A DNA stretch of 64,000 bases from Pseudomonadota bacterium (GTDB taxonomy: Bacteria > Pseudomonadota > Gammaproteobacteria > Eutrophobiales > Eutrophobiaceae). This document shows positions 8,311 to 18,284 of this stretch, piece by piece (within the stretch, counting starts at the first letter, position 1; each line of letters starts with the position of its first letter). The stretch lies in contig JABFGI010000001.1 of NCBI GenBank assembly GCA_013112535.1, positions 494,414 to 558,413 on the forward strand. Reading direction: 5' to 3'. Below the pieces are notes generated by a model that saw only the letters and a list, made by a program, of their open reading frames with translations, was not told the origin of the DNA and did no database searches. Position numbers and translations under genes: made by a program.

Positions 8311-9067
8311 TTTTATTATTTCCCAATAAATGTTTAACCCACGAGGAATTACATTCGTATTCCAGAATTTCTGTGCGGATTCTTATTAGAAGGCTGGATA
8401 CGTAAAAAGTTTTGCATGCCAGTGTCATTAATAATAATGGGATTAACATACTCATATGAATCGAAGGCTTATCAAGTTTTGAAACGGTTGGTCCTTGATG
8501 CAATGTACTCCACCATTCAACCGAATAATGAATAATAGGAATATTAACAATACCGACTAACGCCAGTATTGCTCCGGCACGTGCGGCGACCCTGCGATCT
8601 TCAAATGCCGATTGCAATGCGATGTATCCTAGATATAGAAACAATAATATAAGTTCTGAAGTCAGTCTTGCATCCCAAACCCACCATGTTCCCCACATTG
8701 GTTTGCCCCAGATTGCTCCGGTTGCTAATGCCAGAAAGGTAAAGGTTGCACCTATCGGAGCGCTACTTCGAGCAACGATTTCTGCCAGTTTAACGCGCCA
8801 TATTAATCCAATGCCGCCTGATATAGCCATTACCATATAGATAAAGAGTGACATCCAGGCTGAAGGGACATGCATATACATTATCCTGAAACTGTCACCC
8901 TGTTGATAATCAGCAGGGGCTAAAACCAATCCGCCATAAAGTCCTGTAATGAAACAAATAACACAAATAACGCTGACCCAGCGTGAAATAACATGAGAAA
9001 TTTCATAAAAATATTTTAGTGCCCCAAGTTTATGGAACCATAGGGGTAATGCTTTATAGAGATTCAT
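8297..9067 (-). CDS. ccmC: Haem transporter/handler CcmC
   Basis: A 256-residue membrane protein with six predicted helices and the WWD haem-binding motif WGTWWVWDARLTSE at about residues 125-138. CcmC passes haem to CcmE at the periplasmic side. Conserved histidines flank the motif (His66 in MYMHVPSAW and the HYSVEWW region). The start codon shares one base with the ccmB stop (TAATG arrangement), showing tight coupling. Confidence 0.95.
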   Translation of the reverse strand: MNLYKALPLWFHKLGALKYFYEISHVISRWVSVICVICFITGLYGGLVLAPADYQQGDSFRIMYMHVPSAWMSLFIYMVMAISGGIGLIWRVKLAEIVARSSAPIGATFTFLALATGAIWGKPMWGTWWVWDARLTSELILLFLYLGYIALQSAFEDRRVAARAGAILALVGIVNIPIIHYSVEWWSTLHQGPTVSKLDKPSIHMSMLIPLLLMTLACKTFYVSSLLIRIRTEILEYECNSSWVKHLLGNNKNVSN

Positions 9068-9741
9068 TAGCTTAATCTAATCCTTAAAGCAGCAGCCGTT
9101 GTGATGGGCGCAAGAGTCAGTGCCAATACCAGAATGCCTGCTAAAAAATAAATTTCAGCTGAAATTGATTGACCGGCAGTGGCGTTTTGAACAGCAAGCA
9201 TGGAAAAAATCAGAACAGGCATATATAACGGCAAAATTAAAAGGCTGAGTAACATACCACCTCGCAAACCAATTGTTAAGGCTACGGTTATTGCGCCAAT
9301 GAGACTCAAAACTGGCGTACTAAGTAATAATGTGAAAAATAGTGCAAACATTGTCTGGCTCGATAATGACAGAATAAAACCTGTAAGTACTGCGATGAAG
9401 ATAAGTGGCAGACCAAATATAATCCAGTGAGCAGTGACTTTTGCCGAAACCATCAGCGTTAACGGGTAACGCGCCAGAATTAATTGTTCAATAGATCCAT
9501 CTTCAAAATCAGTCCGAAAAATTGTTTCCAGCGAAAGAACGGTTGCAAGCAAAGCAGTAACCCAGATGATGCCTGATGTAAGTTGTTTCAGTAATGTCGC
9601 ATCAGAACCGAAAGCCAATGGAAATAAAATAATGACAATAACAAAAAACATTAATGGATTAATAAATTCAGCCTTGTTGCGAAATACGAGTGTTAAATCT
9701 CGCTGCAAAATAATGAAAAATATTTTTATATATTCATTCAT
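9067..9741 (-). CDS. ccmB: ABC transporter membrane subunit CcmB
   Basis: A 224-residue protein with six predicted membrane helices. The N-terminal segment (IILQRDLTLVFRNKAEFINPLMFF) and the central EDGSIEQLILARYPL stretch are typical of CcmB. With CcmA it forms the ABC module that releases holo-CcmE from CcmC-CcmD at the cost of ATP. It lies 13 bases after ccmA. Confidence 0.95.
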   Translation of the reverse strand: MNEYIKIFFIILQRDLTLVFRNKAEFINPLMFFVIVIILFPLAFGSDATLLKQLTSGIIWVTALLATVLSLETIFRTDFEDGSIEQLILARYPLTLMVSAKVTAHWIIFGLPLIFIAVLTGFILSLSSQTMFALFFTLLLSTPVLSLIGAITVALTIGLRGGMLLSLLILPLYMPVLIFSMLAVQNATAGQSISAEIYFLAGILVLALTLAPITTAAALRIRLS

Positions 9742-9754
9742 AAATTATGTACTG

Positions 9755-10372
9755 TTAACCCAAATGAATGTGCTGTAGAGGGTAACCATCAATTTCCATT
9801 GTCTGGTGTGTAGCAAAGATAACCATTCCGCCTGCTTTGCAATGTGAAACAATTAACTGTTCAATTATTTTTTTTCCATTCTTATCGAGTGCATTAAACG
9901 GTTCATCGAGCAACCATAATTTTGATGACGCCATGAAAATTCGTGTTAATCCGACACGCCTCTTTTGTCCAGCTGACATTCGACTAAGTAGCACATCATC
10001 CATGCCCGCCAAGCCAATCTGCTTAAGTATGAGAGAATAATCCACTTCTGATTTAAAACCGGACAGGGCGTGCATGACCTTCATGTTCTCAAGGGCTGTC
10101 AAGCCGGTTTTAACACCATTTGTATGCCCGAAATAAGTCATGTCAGTTTGAAATTGATAACGACAGTCTCTTATATCTGTTTGATTCCAGCTGATGTTGC
10201 CTTCAGTAATCTGAATCAGGCCTATACACATTTGCAACAAGCTACTTTTGCCGCTGCCGTTGACACCATCTATTTGTAACAATCCGCCATCTTCAAGTTT
10301 GAAACTAAGTCCCTGAAACAGGATGTTATCCCGGCGAACGCACTGCAGATTGTTTACTTTAAATAGGGCCAC
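9755..10372 (-). CDS. ccmA: ABC transporter ATPase CcmA
   Basis: A 205-residue ATPase, the first gene of the ccm operon. The Walker A motif GVNGSGKSS is at about residues 36-44, the signature RMSAGQKRR near 135, Walker B LWLLDEPFNALD near 155, and the switch His is in FATHQ. It powers release of haem-loaded CcmE. The 220-base region upstream is shared with the divergent katG promoter region; I could not assign a clear promoter to ccmA. Confidence 0.95.
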   Translation of the reverse strand: MALFKVNNLQCVRRDNILFQGLSFKLEDGGLLQIDGVNGSGKSSLLQMCIGLIQITEGNISWNQTDIRDCRYQFQTDMTYFGHTNGVKTGLTALENMKVMHALSGFKSEVDYSLILKQIGLAGMDDVLLSRMSAGQKRRVGLTRIFMASSKLWLLDEPFNALDKNGKKIIEQLIVSHCKAGGMVIFATHQTMEIDGYPLQHIHLG

Positions 10373-10451
10373 TTCAGCTTAGTTTGGTTGATGTAAAAAA
10401 AACGAATAATACATTAAAAGAAGGAAACATTTTCTGTTTATTAATATTTAT

Positions 10452-10476
10452 TAGTAATAGTGAATAGCTATTACTA
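10452..10476. promoter_or_regulatory. OxyR-type dyad between ccmA and katG
   Basis: Perfect 9-base arms, TAGTAATAG (10452-10460) and CTATTACTA (10468-10476), flank 7 bases. The core is ATAG-N7-CTAT, the spacing of one half of an OxyR site. A second ATAG-N7-CTAT dyad at the usual spacing is not clear on either side. It lies about 117 bases before katG, a classical OxyR target, which supports the reading. Control by OxyR is inferred. Confidence 0.5.
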
Positions 10477-10592
10477 CCTTAAATATAATTAATTAGACAA
10501 TCAAGCAGCTAAGTCCAAACTATATAGTAATTCAGCTAAGAACACACAATTGCATGCCATAACATTACATAAACTTTGGAGGTATATAAACA

Positions 10593-12863
10593 ATGTTTAA
10601 AAATACACTAAATATCATTGCGATGTTTTTCATCGCTTTTCTGATGCTCGGTTTATCGACGGTCGTTTCCGTTGACCTTGCCGTGGCTCAAGAAAAAAAC
10701 ATGACTGTGGATAACGAATATTGGTGGCCAGAAAAACTAAATCTGGAACAACTTCGTGATCATGATCCTGCATCCAATCCTTACGATAAAGGTTTTAACT
10801 ACGCCGAGGAATTCAACAAGGTTGATTTGAAAGCCCTGAAATCTGATATCGAAAAGGCTTTAACGACGTCTAAAGACTGGTGGCCGGCAGATTGGGGGCA
10901 TTATGGTGGTCTTGCTATTCGTACCGCCTGGCATGCTTCCGGTACTTACCGCACGATGGATGGTCGTGGCGGTGCCGAGGGTGGTCAGATTCGCTTCGAA
11001 CCACTAAATAGCTGGCCAGACAATGCCAACATTGACAAGATGCGTCGTATTCTGGAGCCGGTTAAACAGAAATATGGTCGCAGTGTTTCCTGGGGTGATC
11101 TGATTATCCTGGCGGGTAATGTGGCACTGGAATCTATGGGCTTTGAAACCTATGGGTTTGCTGGAGGTCGTGTCGATGACTGGGAAGCAGATCAGGTCTA
11201 CTGGGGTAAAGAAACGAAATGGCTTGCAGCTGATGAGCGTTTCAAGGGTGACAATCTAGAGTCGCCACTGGCAGCCGTACAGATGGGTTTGATTTATGTT
11301 AACCCGGAAGGTCCTGGTGGTAGTATGGATCCGAAAGCGGCAGCACAACACATGCGCTTATCATTTGGTCGTATGGCGATGAACGATGAAGAAATTGTCG
11401 CGCTTGTTGCTGGTGGTCATACGCTGGGTAAGGCTCATGGTGCACGTTCTGCCGCTGACTGTGTCGGTGCTGAACCTGCTGCTGCTGCAATTGAAGATCA
11501 AGGGTTTGGTTGGAAAAGCAAGTGTGGTAAAGGTAAGGCTGAAGATACTGTCACCAGTGGTCTTGAAGGTGCATGGACTCAAACACCGACCGCCTGGTCG
11601 ATGCTTTATCTTGCTAATTTGTTCCAGTTTGAATGGGAACAACAAAAAACCCCAGGTGGTGGTCACGTTTGGGTGCCTACTGATAAATCAGCGCACACTT
11701 CAGTACCTGATGCGCATATAAAAGGTAAGCGTAATCCACCTATCATGTTCACGACCGATCTGGCACTAAAAGAAGATGCGGGTTTTCGCAAAATCGCAGA
11801 ACGTTTCTCAAAAAGTCCGAAAGAATTTGACCTGGCTTTTGGTAAGGCCTGGTTCAAACTGACACATCGTGACATGGGACCTGTTGAACGCTATGCCGGT
11901 GCGGAAGTACCGAAAGAAACAATGATCTGGCAGGATCCGGTACCGGCATCTGATTACAATCAAATCAGTAATGATGATGCAGAAGCGCTGGAAACAATGA
12001 TTCTGAAATCTGGTTTGAGTATACCTGCACTCGTTAGAACAGCATGGGCATCAGCCGCTTCATATCGAGGTTCAGATATGCGTGGCGGAACTAATGGTGC
12101 TCGCATCGCATTGGCTCCACAAAAAAGTTGGGAAGTTAATAACCCGAAAGAACTGGCTAAAGTCCTGAAGACATTGGAAGACGTGCGCGCGAACTTCAAC
12201 AAGTCGCTGAAAGGTGGCAAGAAAGTTTCATTAGCCGATACGATTGTCATCGCAGGTAATGCCGCTGTTGAAATAGCGGCGAAAGATGCAGGTTACAGTC
12301 TGGAAATTCCTTTCAAACCGGGTCGTACCGACGCTACACAGAAAATGACGGATGCAAAGTCTTTTGCCTGGCTTGAACTCCCGGCAGACGGGTTCCGTAA
12401 TTACTACACGGAAATGAGCTATGGTTCACCCGCTGAAATGCTGGTTGAAAAAGCAGACTTGTTAACTCTGACTGGCCCGGAAATGACGGTACTGGTTGGC
12501 GGTATGCGTTCACTAAACGCTAATGCTGATGGTTCCAAACACGGTGTATTAACCGACAAACCTGGAAGCTTGAATAATGATTTCTTCACCAATCTGCTCG
12601 ACATGTCAACTGAATGGAAGAAGTCATCTGAATTTCCAGGTGTCTATGAAGGTTACGCTCGTGGTACCAGCAAATTGAAGTACACTGCTACTCCGGTAGA
12701 TTTGATCTTCGGCTCTAACTCTGAGTTACGTGCCTTGGCTGAAGTTTATGCTTCTGCAGATGAAAAGTTTGTTAACGACTTTGCTGCTGCCTGGAACAAG
12801 GTTATGAATCTGGGTCGTTTTGAGTCAGTAAGACCTGCTGGTACACCTGTAGCAAAACGTTAG
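10593..12863 (+). CDS. katG: Catalase-peroxidase with export signal (periplasmic KatG)
   Basis: A 756-residue bifunctional haem peroxidase that removes H2O2. Residues 1-32 form a Sec signal peptide with an AVA-type cleavage site, unlike cytoplasmic KatG but like the exported KatP type. The distal triad is Arg110, Trp113 and His114. The catalase-specific Trp-Tyr-Met adduct is predicted from Trp113, Tyr235 and Met261, whose spacing equals that of the Mycobacterium enzyme, and His276 ([10 protein letters not shown]) is the proximal ligand. Both the catalytic N-terminal and the degenerate C-terminal peroxidase halves are present. A GGAGG ribosome site precedes the ATG. The gene is divergent from ccmA. 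A periplasmic location would protect the c-type cytochromes and other exported redox enzymes encoded nearby (inference). Confidence 0.96.
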   Translation: MFKNTLNIIAMFFIAFLMLGLSTVVSVDLAVAQEKNMTVDNEYWWPEKLNLEQLRDHDPASNPYDKGFNYAEEFNKVDLKALKSDIEKALTTSKDWWPADWGHYGGLAIRTAWHASGTYRTMDGRGGAEGGQIRFEPLNSWPDNANIDKMRRILEPVKQKYGRSVSWGDLIILAGNVALESMGFETYGFAGGRVDDWEADQVYWGKETKWLAADERFKGDNLESPLAAVQMGLIYVNPEGPGGSMDPKAAAQHMRLSFGRMAMNDEEIVALVAGGHTLGKAHGARSAADCVGAEPAAAAIEDQGFGWKSKCGKGKAEDTVTSGLEGAWTQTPTAWSMLYLANLFQFEWEQQKTPGGGHVWVPTDKSAHTSVPDAHIKGKRNPPIMFTTDLALKEDAGFRKIAERFSKSPKEFDLAFGKAWFKLTHRDMGPVERYAGAEVPKETMIWQDPVPASDYNQISNDDAEALETMILKSGLSIPALVRTAWASAASYRGSDMRGGTNGARIALAPQKSWEVNNPKELAKVLKTLEDVRANFNKSLKGGKKVSLADTIVIAGNAAVEIAAKDAGYSLEIPFKPGRTDATQKMTDAKSFAWLELPADGFRNYYTEMSYGSPAEMLVEKADLLTLTGPEMTVLVGGMRSLNANADGSKHGVLTDKPGSLNNDFFTNLLDMSTEWKKSSEFPGVYEGYARGTSKLKYTATPVDLIFGSNSELRALAEVYASADEKFVNDFAAAWNKVMNLGRFESVRPAGTPVAKR

Positions 12864-12899
12864 TACAGTTATATCCTGATATTTCAGGCTTATAAATTA

Positions 12900-12931
12900 A
12901 ACGGCGGCATGTTACATGTCGCCGTTTTTTT
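12900..12931 (+). terminator. Intrinsic terminator after katG
   Basis: The arms ACGGCG and CGCCGT, extended by CATG pairing inside, are followed directly by a run of seven T. It lies 37 bases after the katG stop and marks katG as a single-gene transcript. Confidence 0.9.
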
Positions 12932-13031
12932 ATGTAGCTTAATTACTGAAGTGACGCTACTTGCGCTGTTTGATCGAGATACCTGCACTACATATCCATA
13001 TTTATAAATATATTCGTGTTGTCTGAATTGT

Positions 13032-13049
13032 TATTAACCTAGGTTAATA
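13032..13049. promoter_or_regulatory. 18-bp perfect palindrome upstream of moaB
   Basis: TATTAACCTAGGTTAATA is identical to its reverse complement over all 18 bases. It lies 53 bases before the moaB start, where an operator over or just after a promoter would be. I do not know the regulator; it does not look like the ModE consensus. Confidence 0.45.
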
Positions 13050-13101
13050 CATTCAACAGAAACTAAAGAAATAATAAGAATAAAATTATAGGGATAAATA
13101 A

Positions 13102-13602
13102 ATGAGTGTCGAAGAACATCGTAAGACAAGTCCAAAACACGTTGATTGTTGGGTCATAACAGTATCAGATACACGTGGTTCTAAGGAGGATAAAAGTGGT
13201 GATCTGATAGTTGAAAAACTTGAAACTGCTGGTCATTGCATTAAAGGGCGTAACTGGGTCAAGGATGAGGACGAGGAAATTCATAAAGCACTTGATGATG
13301 TAATAGATGCCCGTGCAATTTTCCTGACGGGTGGCACTGGTCTTACCAGAAGAGATATCACATGGAAGGTTATAGAGTCATATTGTGACGAGCCCTTACC
13401 CGCATTTGCAGTCATCTTTGCTCAGCTAAGCTATCAACAGGTAGGCAGTGCTGCGGTACTATCTCGTGCAATAGCGGGAATCAAAAGAAGTCGAGGTCAA
13501 TTAATTGTGGCATTACCTGGTTCTTCCAGGGCGTGTGCCTTAGCAGTAGATGAAATATTGATCCCGGAACTGGCTCATCTAGTAGGGCATTTGAACAAGT
13601 GA
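13102..13602 (+). CDS. moaB: Molybdenum cofactor biosynthesis protein MoaB
   Basis: A 166-residue protein of the MoaB/MogA fold. The motif LTGGTGLTRRDITWKVI (about residues 75-91) and the PGSSRACALAVDEIL segment near the C-terminus form the molybdopterin-binding pocket. Family members adenylylate molybdopterin before metal insertion; MoaB-type proteins are often linked to tungsten or molybdenum enzymes. It stands directly upstream of a molybdopterin oxidoreductase and probably supports its cofactor. An AGGGA site precedes the ATG. The 165 bases to the next gene carry an FNR-like box, so the two may be transcribed separately. Confidence 0.9.
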   Translation: MSVEEHRKTSPKHVDCWVITVSDTRGSKEDKSGDLIVEKLETAGHCIKGRNWVKDEDEEIHKALDDVIDARAIFLTGGTGLTRRDITWKVIESYCDEPLPAFAVIFAQLSYQQVGSAAVLSRAIAGIKRSRGQLIVALPGSSRACALAVDEILIPELAHLVGHLNK

Positions 13603-13698
13603 ATCGATATACAATTCAACAAGTTTTACATTGGTAGCATTAAAATAGTTCTAGATGAATCAGATTTTCAGTAGAAATAGCAGCTATTCAACTGTTAG

Positions 13699-13712
13699 AT
13701 GATATAGATCAA
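13699..13712 (+). promoter_or_regulatory. FNR/DNR-type box before the molybdoenzyme cassette
   Basis: ATGATatagATCAA differs from the FNR/DNR consensus TTGAT-N4-ATCAA at one base. Its centre is about 62 bases before the first codon of the molybdoenzyme. A class II position (-41.5) would put the transcript start near 13747 and leave a leader of about 20 bases. Anaerobic induction is inferred. Confidence 0.5.
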
Positions 13713-13767
13713 AGAATTATATGTAGTAGTAGTTCGATAATTACTCCCATTTTTTAAAATTAAAGTT

Positions 13768-15900
13768 TTGAATGTGAAATTATCTGACTCACATTATTTC
13801 AAGTTACCACGCGATGGATTTGTCCATGGTGTATGCCCGCACGATTGTCCTGATAGCTGTAGTCTTTTATCTCATGTTGAAGATGGAAAGCTGGTTAAAG
13901 TAGAAGGAAACCCCGAACATCCGGTTACGCAAGGTTTTATCTGTCGAAAGTTCGCTGCATCTCCAACTCGGATATACAGTTCCGATCGATTGAGGTATCC
14001 GATGAAACGCACTGGTCGAAAAGGTGAGGGCGTATTCGAGCAAATAACCTGGAATGAAGCAATTGAAACCATTACGCAGAAATGGAAAACCATCATTGAT
14101 GAAGAGGATCCCACAAGCATTCTGCCCTTTTATGGTTCAGGTACAGAAGGTCTTGTTAATGGACGTATAGCGGGTAAACGTTTTTTTAATCGCATGGGTT
14201 CATTGCAACTGGATCGTACTATTTGTACTAAGGGGGGACGTACCGGATTTCGCTATACCATGGGCACTTCTATGGGAGCCGATCCCTGTACAATTAGCGC
14301 AAATAAATTAATTATTTCATGGGGAACGAATACTGCTTCGACCAATATTCATCATCAGGTTTTTCTACAAGAGGCACTCAGGCAAGGTGCGAAGCATGTT
14401 GTCATTAATCCGGTAAAGACAAAAGGTACTGAATCAGCGGATTATTTTTTTCAGCCCAGACCGGGAAGCGATGCGGCACTGGCGCTTGGTATGATGCATG
14501 TCATTATCACGGAAAGTTTATTTGATGAGGCGTTTGTTGAACGTTATACATCAGGTTTTGATGAACTGAAAAAGCGGGTTGATACTTATTCACCGGAATA
14601 TGTTGCAACACTAACGGATATTCAGGCTGAAGAGATAAGGAAACTGGCGCGCTTGTATGCCAGGTTAAAACCCTCGTTTATTTATGTTGGGCCGGGTTGT
14701 CAGCGTCATAGTAATGGGGGTATGACACTGAGAACAATCGCCTGTTTGCCTGCACTTGTCGGTACCTGGGCCAATAAGGGTAGTGGTATGTACTTTCCCA
14801 CCAGCACTATCTTTCCCGTTGATGTCTCTCCATTGGAAGGTGATGAGCTGCGGCCGAATCCACCGGTTAAATATAATATGATTAATCTGGGTCGCCTGTT
14901 AAATGATGAGCAGGCCCGTATCCGATCACTTTATGTTTTCAACGGTAATCCGGCGACAGTGATGTTTAACCAGAACAACTTGAGAAAGGGATTGCAAAGG
15001 GATGATCTGTTCACCGTGGTGCATGAGCAGTATATGACCGATACCACACGTTACGCAGATATTGTTTTACCAGCCACCACTCAATTTGAACATGCTGATT
15101 TGTTTTTTTCTTATTATCATTTCAATGTTCAGTTGAATTGCCCGGCGATTGCGCCACTGGGAGAATGTCTCTCAAATCTTGATACCTTCAAACTGCTTGC
15201 CGGGGCCATGGGATTTCAGGATAAATGTTTTGAGCAAAGCAGTTGGGATATTATTCAGGATATACTCGATCTGGGGCATCCGGCTTTGAACGGCGTGACG
15301 TTCGAAAAATTACGGGAGCAAGGTTGGTGTAAAGCCAATCTGGAAGGTGCCCATGTGCTGGTAGAAAAAGGAGAATTCCCGACAGCGTCAGGTCGTATTG
15401 AATTTTTTTCAGATCAGATGCAGCAGGATGGCTTTGATCCCTTGCCTTGTTACATCCCTCCCAATGAAAGTAAAGAAGCGACTCCAGAACACTATGCTAA
15501 ATACCCGTTTTATTTTCTTACTGCGTCGGATCAGCCTTTACTGAATTCAAATTATGCGCAACACGTCAAGGGCAATACCCGGCACAACAGACCCCGGTTA
15601 ATCATTCATCCCGATGATGCAACTTCAAGGGGCATTACGGATGGTGCACTGGTTCGTGTGTTTAACGAAAGAGGTGATTGTCATCTTTTGGCAGAGATCA
15701 GTGACAATGTTAAACAGGGTGTGGTTGCCAGTCCTGGTCTCTGGTGGGGTTTTCAGTACCCGCATGGCCGTAACCCTAATCATACAACACCGGATTTTAC
15801 CGGTGATATAGGTGGTGGTTCGGCCTTCAATACGAACCTTGTTGATATAGAACGCAGTAATGAAACAAATTTAAATATGGAGCACGCTTCTCATGCCTGA
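13768..15900 (+). CDS. Molybdopterin-dependent oxidoreductase (DMSO reductase superfamily), substrate unknown
   Basis: A 710-residue bis-MGD enzyme. Cys23, Cys27, Cys31 and Cys59 bind an N-terminal 4Fe-4S cluster (CPHDCPDSC then ICRKF). The conserved position where the protein ligates Mo or W is in LDRTICTKGG, predicting Cys153 as ligand. The C-terminal MGD-binding domain follows after about residue 590. There is no Tat signal, so the enzyme should be cytoplasmic. It belongs to a broad, poorly characterised branch often annotated only as molybdopterin oxidoreductase. The start is uncertain: TTG at 13768 or GTG at 13774, neither with a clear ribosome site. It overlaps the next gene by 8 bases, so the four genes that follow one another here look like one operon. 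Base composition appears higher in GC than neighbouring genes by eye. Confidence 0.85.
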   Translation: MNVKLSDSHYFKLPRDGFVHGVCPHDCPDSCSLLSHVEDGKLVKVEGNPEHPVTQGFICRKFAASPTRIYSSDRLRYPMKRTGRKGEGVFEQITWNEAIETITQKWKTIIDEEDPTSILPFYGSGTEGLVNGRIAGKRFFNRMGSLQLDRTICTKGGRTGFRYTMGTSMGADPCTISANKLIISWGTNTASTNIHHQVFLQEALRQGAKHVVINPVKTKGTESADYFFQPRPGSDAALALGMMHVIITESLFDEAFVERYTSGFDELKKRVDTYSPEYVATLTDIQAEEIRKLARLYARLKPSFIYVGPGCQRHSNGGMTLRTIACLPALVGTWANKGSGMYFPTSTIFPVDVSPLEGDELRPNPPVKYNMINLGRLLNDEQARIRSLYVFNGNPATVMFNQNNLRKGLQRDDLFTVVHEQYMTDTTRYADIVLPATTQFEHADLFFSYYHFNVQLNCPAIAPLGECLSNLDTFKLLAGAMGFQDKCFEQSSWDIIQDILDLGHPALNGVTFEKLREQGWCKANLEGAHVLVEKGEFPTASGRIEFFSDQMQQDGFDPLPCYIPPNESKEATPEHYAKYPFYFLTASDQPLLNSNYAQHVKGNTRHNRPRLIIHPDDATSRGITDGALVRVFNERGDCHLLAEISDNVKQGVVASPGLWWGFQYPHGRNPNHTTPDFTGDIGGGSAFNTNLVDIERSNETNLNMEHASHA

Positions 15901-16738
15901 ACAATTGTTTTCATTACCGCATGCTGCTGAAGCCAGTTTCTTGCACCGGGGGTTAGGGCATGTAGAGTTTTTTGATTATCCACGAAATGAAATGGCGAGA
16001 TTGAAAAAGACATATCGTGACATGGCGAATAAAGGACAAAAGGGATTAAGCTTTCATGCACCCATGCCCCGTCCCGCATTTTTTCCCTATTCCGGTGTGA
16101 CGTGTTTTTTTCTGAATGAAGAACCGGCGTTGCGGGAGCTTTCGTTCCAACTGTTAGAAGATACATTACAACACGCGCAAGCATGGGAAGCAGATTATAT
16201 CGTCACACACCTTACCTATGGCAAGACAGATACCACTGATCCAGAGAAGGCAACAAGCCTGGCCCAGGATAGCTGTGATCGTTTTGCCACGTTAAGTCGT
16301 AAATATGATGTTCCTGTTAATATCGAATTTGCTGCCTATAGCACTGCATTTCATGAAGCTGAACGATTTGTTGAACTCGTTTCGCAGTATGAGGAACTGG
16401 GGATTTGTATCGATACCGGTCACACTATGTTCGGTGCGCAAATGCATCAGCGAGATTATTTTGATGATATTTCGAAACTGGCTAGCCAAGCCCGATCAAT
16501 GCACTTATGGAACACGCGCTGTGACGTTCACGATCACATCCCCTTGCATCCATCCCAGTCGCCGCAAGAAGGCTGGATCGATATGGAACGGACACTGAAA
16601 ATAGTATTTGCACAAAATCCAGACAGTTCGATTGTCTTTGAATATCCAATAGTTAACGTTACGCCGGCTATTCAGGAAGGTTATGACTGGATTGAAAACA
16701 TGATTAAAACAATCAATTACCAAACAAACCATAAATAA
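15893..16738 (+). CDS. Sugar phosphate isomerase/epimerase-like TIM-barrel protein
   Basis: A 281-residue protein of the xylose isomerase-like (AP endonuclease 2) superfamily. The metal-site signatures are visible: His in VTHLTYG, Glu in NIEFAA, Asp and His in CIDTGHT, and later HLWN and an FEYP strand carrying Glu. Family members bind a divalent metal and isomerise or cleave sugar-like or hydroxyacid substrates. The ATG lies inside the last codons of the molybdoenzyme (8-base overlap), which argues for a joint pathway. The exact substrate cannot be read from the sequence. Confidence 0.8.
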   Translation: MPEQLFSLPHAAEASFLHRGLGHVEFFDYPRNEMARLKKTYRDMANKGQKGLSFHAPMPRPAFFPYSGVTCFFLNEEPALRELSFQLLEDTLQHAQAWEADYIVTHLTYGKTDTTDPEKATSLAQDSCDRFATLSRKYDVPVNIEFAAYSTAFHEAERFVELVSQYEELGICIDTGHTMFGAQMHQRDYFDDISKLASQARSMHLWNTRCDVHDHIPLHPSQSPQEGWIDMERTLKIVFAQNPDSSIVFEYPIVNVTPAIQEGYDWIENMIKTINYQTNHK

Positions 16739-16752
16739 AGAGAAATAATGTC

Positions 16753-18237
16753 ATGAAAGATTTTAAAGTTCTTCTGATCAACTGTAATACGATGCTTGAT
16801 ACTTTAGTAACAGCAGGCATCGGAATATTGTCTTCCTCATTGAAGAACGAGGGTATAGAAGTCAAATTATTTGACACTACATTCTATAAAACGGCAGACC
16901 GAACCGGCGATGACGCACGAGCCAGTGTCTTGCAAGTGAAGAAGACAGATTTCAAGGATTTCGGGATTGTTCCTGAAGAGGGTGATGTCATTGAAGATTT
17001 TGTAAAGTTGGTTGAATCATTTCAACCGGACCTGATTGGCCTTTCCTGTATCGAGATTACCTGGCCGCTGGGTCTGGACTTGCTAAAAGCAGTCAGGCAT
17101 ACCGGTATCCCGAATATTGTTGGTGGTGCCTATGCAACGTTTGCCGCCGATATCATTATGCGTCAGCCAGCCGTTGATATGGTTTGTGTCGGTGAAGGTG
17201 AACGACCATTGACTGAACTCTGTACCAGAATGCGTAGTGGCGCAGATATTACCGCTATTCCAAACATATGGATTAAACAAAACGGCAAACTTTACAAGAA
17301 TCCTATTCGAGCCGGCATCCCCATGAAAGAACTGCCTTTCCAGGATTGGGATATCTACGACAAACGCCGTTTCATGAAACCAATGGGCGGCAAGATATCT
17401 GTGACAGGGACATTTGAAATGAACAGAGGTTGTCCCTATACCTGTACTTATTGTATCAACTCGGGCTTCGATGAATTGTACAGTCCGGTTGGAGGCTATT
17501 ATCGGGAACAGGATATTCCCAGACTCATTGATGAGATGGTGGAAAAGAAAGAAAACTATAATCTTTCTTTCGTTTATCTGGTTGCAGAGAGTTTCCTGAC
17601 CACTAACCATCAAAGGATTAATCAGTTTATTTCTCTCTATCCCAAAGTTGGGTTGCCTTTCTGGGTTGAGGCTCGACCAGAATCGATCTCAAGAGAAAAG
17701 GTCGATATGTTGAGTGAGGTTGGTTGTGAGGGAATTAGTATTGGTGTCGAGAGTGGCAATGTTGAACTTCGAGAAAAGATGCTGGGTAGAAATGTTTCCA
17801 ATGAACGGATTATTAAAGCCTTTGAAATGCTGGCAGACAGTGATATTCGTGTTAGCGCAAATAATATTATCGGTTTTCCCACAGAAACAAGGGATATGAT
17901 CTTCGATACCATAGAGCTAGATAGGGAGATCAATGTTTCAGGTGTCATGGTCAGTTTCTTTAGTCCTTATCGTGGTTGTAGCTTACGTGAAGTTTGTGAA
18001 CTGGAAGGTTATATTCAGGAAGAGGATATAGCTGGTGATTATCGTCTCGGGCCGAGTATGGATATGCCGCAGATGAGCCGTGATGAACTAATCGGTATCC
18101 ATAGGACCTTTCCGCTTTATGTGAAATTTCCCAAGGAAGAGTGGGACACTATCCGTCTGTGTGAAGGAACGGGCCCCGATTCAGAAAAGCTCTATCAGGA
18201 ATATTCACAACGCTATATTGAAGAATTCATGAGTTGA
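16753..18237 (+). CDS. B12-binding domain radical SAM protein
   Basis: A 494-residue protein. Residues about 1-165 form a Rossmann-like B12-binding domain without the DxHxxG motif, as is usual in this class. The radical SAM cluster motif is NRGCPYTCTYC, with Cys227, Cys231 and Cys234, followed by the barrel (GCEGISIGVESG, NNIIGFPTET). Such proteins often methylate unactivated carbon or rearrange substrates; related members act in hopanoid, bacteriochlorophyll and antibiotic biosynthesis. The start is the ATG at 16753 behind an AGAGAAATAATGTC spacer. It lies 14 bases after the TIM-barrel gene. It would need cobalamin and so ties in with the cobalamin uptake operon at 45.4-48.9 kb. Confidence 0.85.
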   Translation: MKDFKVLLINCNTMLDTLVTAGIGILSSSLKNEGIEVKLFDTTFYKTADRTGDDARASVLQVKKTDFKDFGIVPEEGDVIEDFVKLVESFQPDLIGLSCIEITWPLGLDLLKAVRHTGIPNIVGGAYATFAADIIMRQPAVDMVCVGEGERPLTELCTRMRSGADITAIPNIWIKQNGKLYKNPIRAGIPMKELPFQDWDIYDKRRFMKPMGGKISVTGTFEMNRGCPYTCTYCINSGFDELYSPVGGYYREQDIPRLIDEMVEKKENYNLSFVYLVAESFLTTNHQRINQFISLYPKVGLPFWVEARPESISREKVDMLSEVGCEGISIGVESGNVELREKMLGRNVSNERIIKAFEMLADSDIRVSANNIIGFPTETRDMIFDTIELDREINVSGVMVSFFSPYRGCSLREVCELEGYIQEEDIAGDYRLGPSMDMPQMSRDELIGIHRTFPLYVKFPKEEWDTIRLCEGTGPDSEKLYQEYSQRYIEEFMS

Positions 18238-18284
18238 TCACTTCTACGAAAGCAGAATACAACTCAAATAAGAGGAAGAACATC

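Noticed and set aside
11299..12604. Several antisense and alternate frames inside katG
   Set aside because: The gene is continuous with all catalytic residues; the frames have no independent support.
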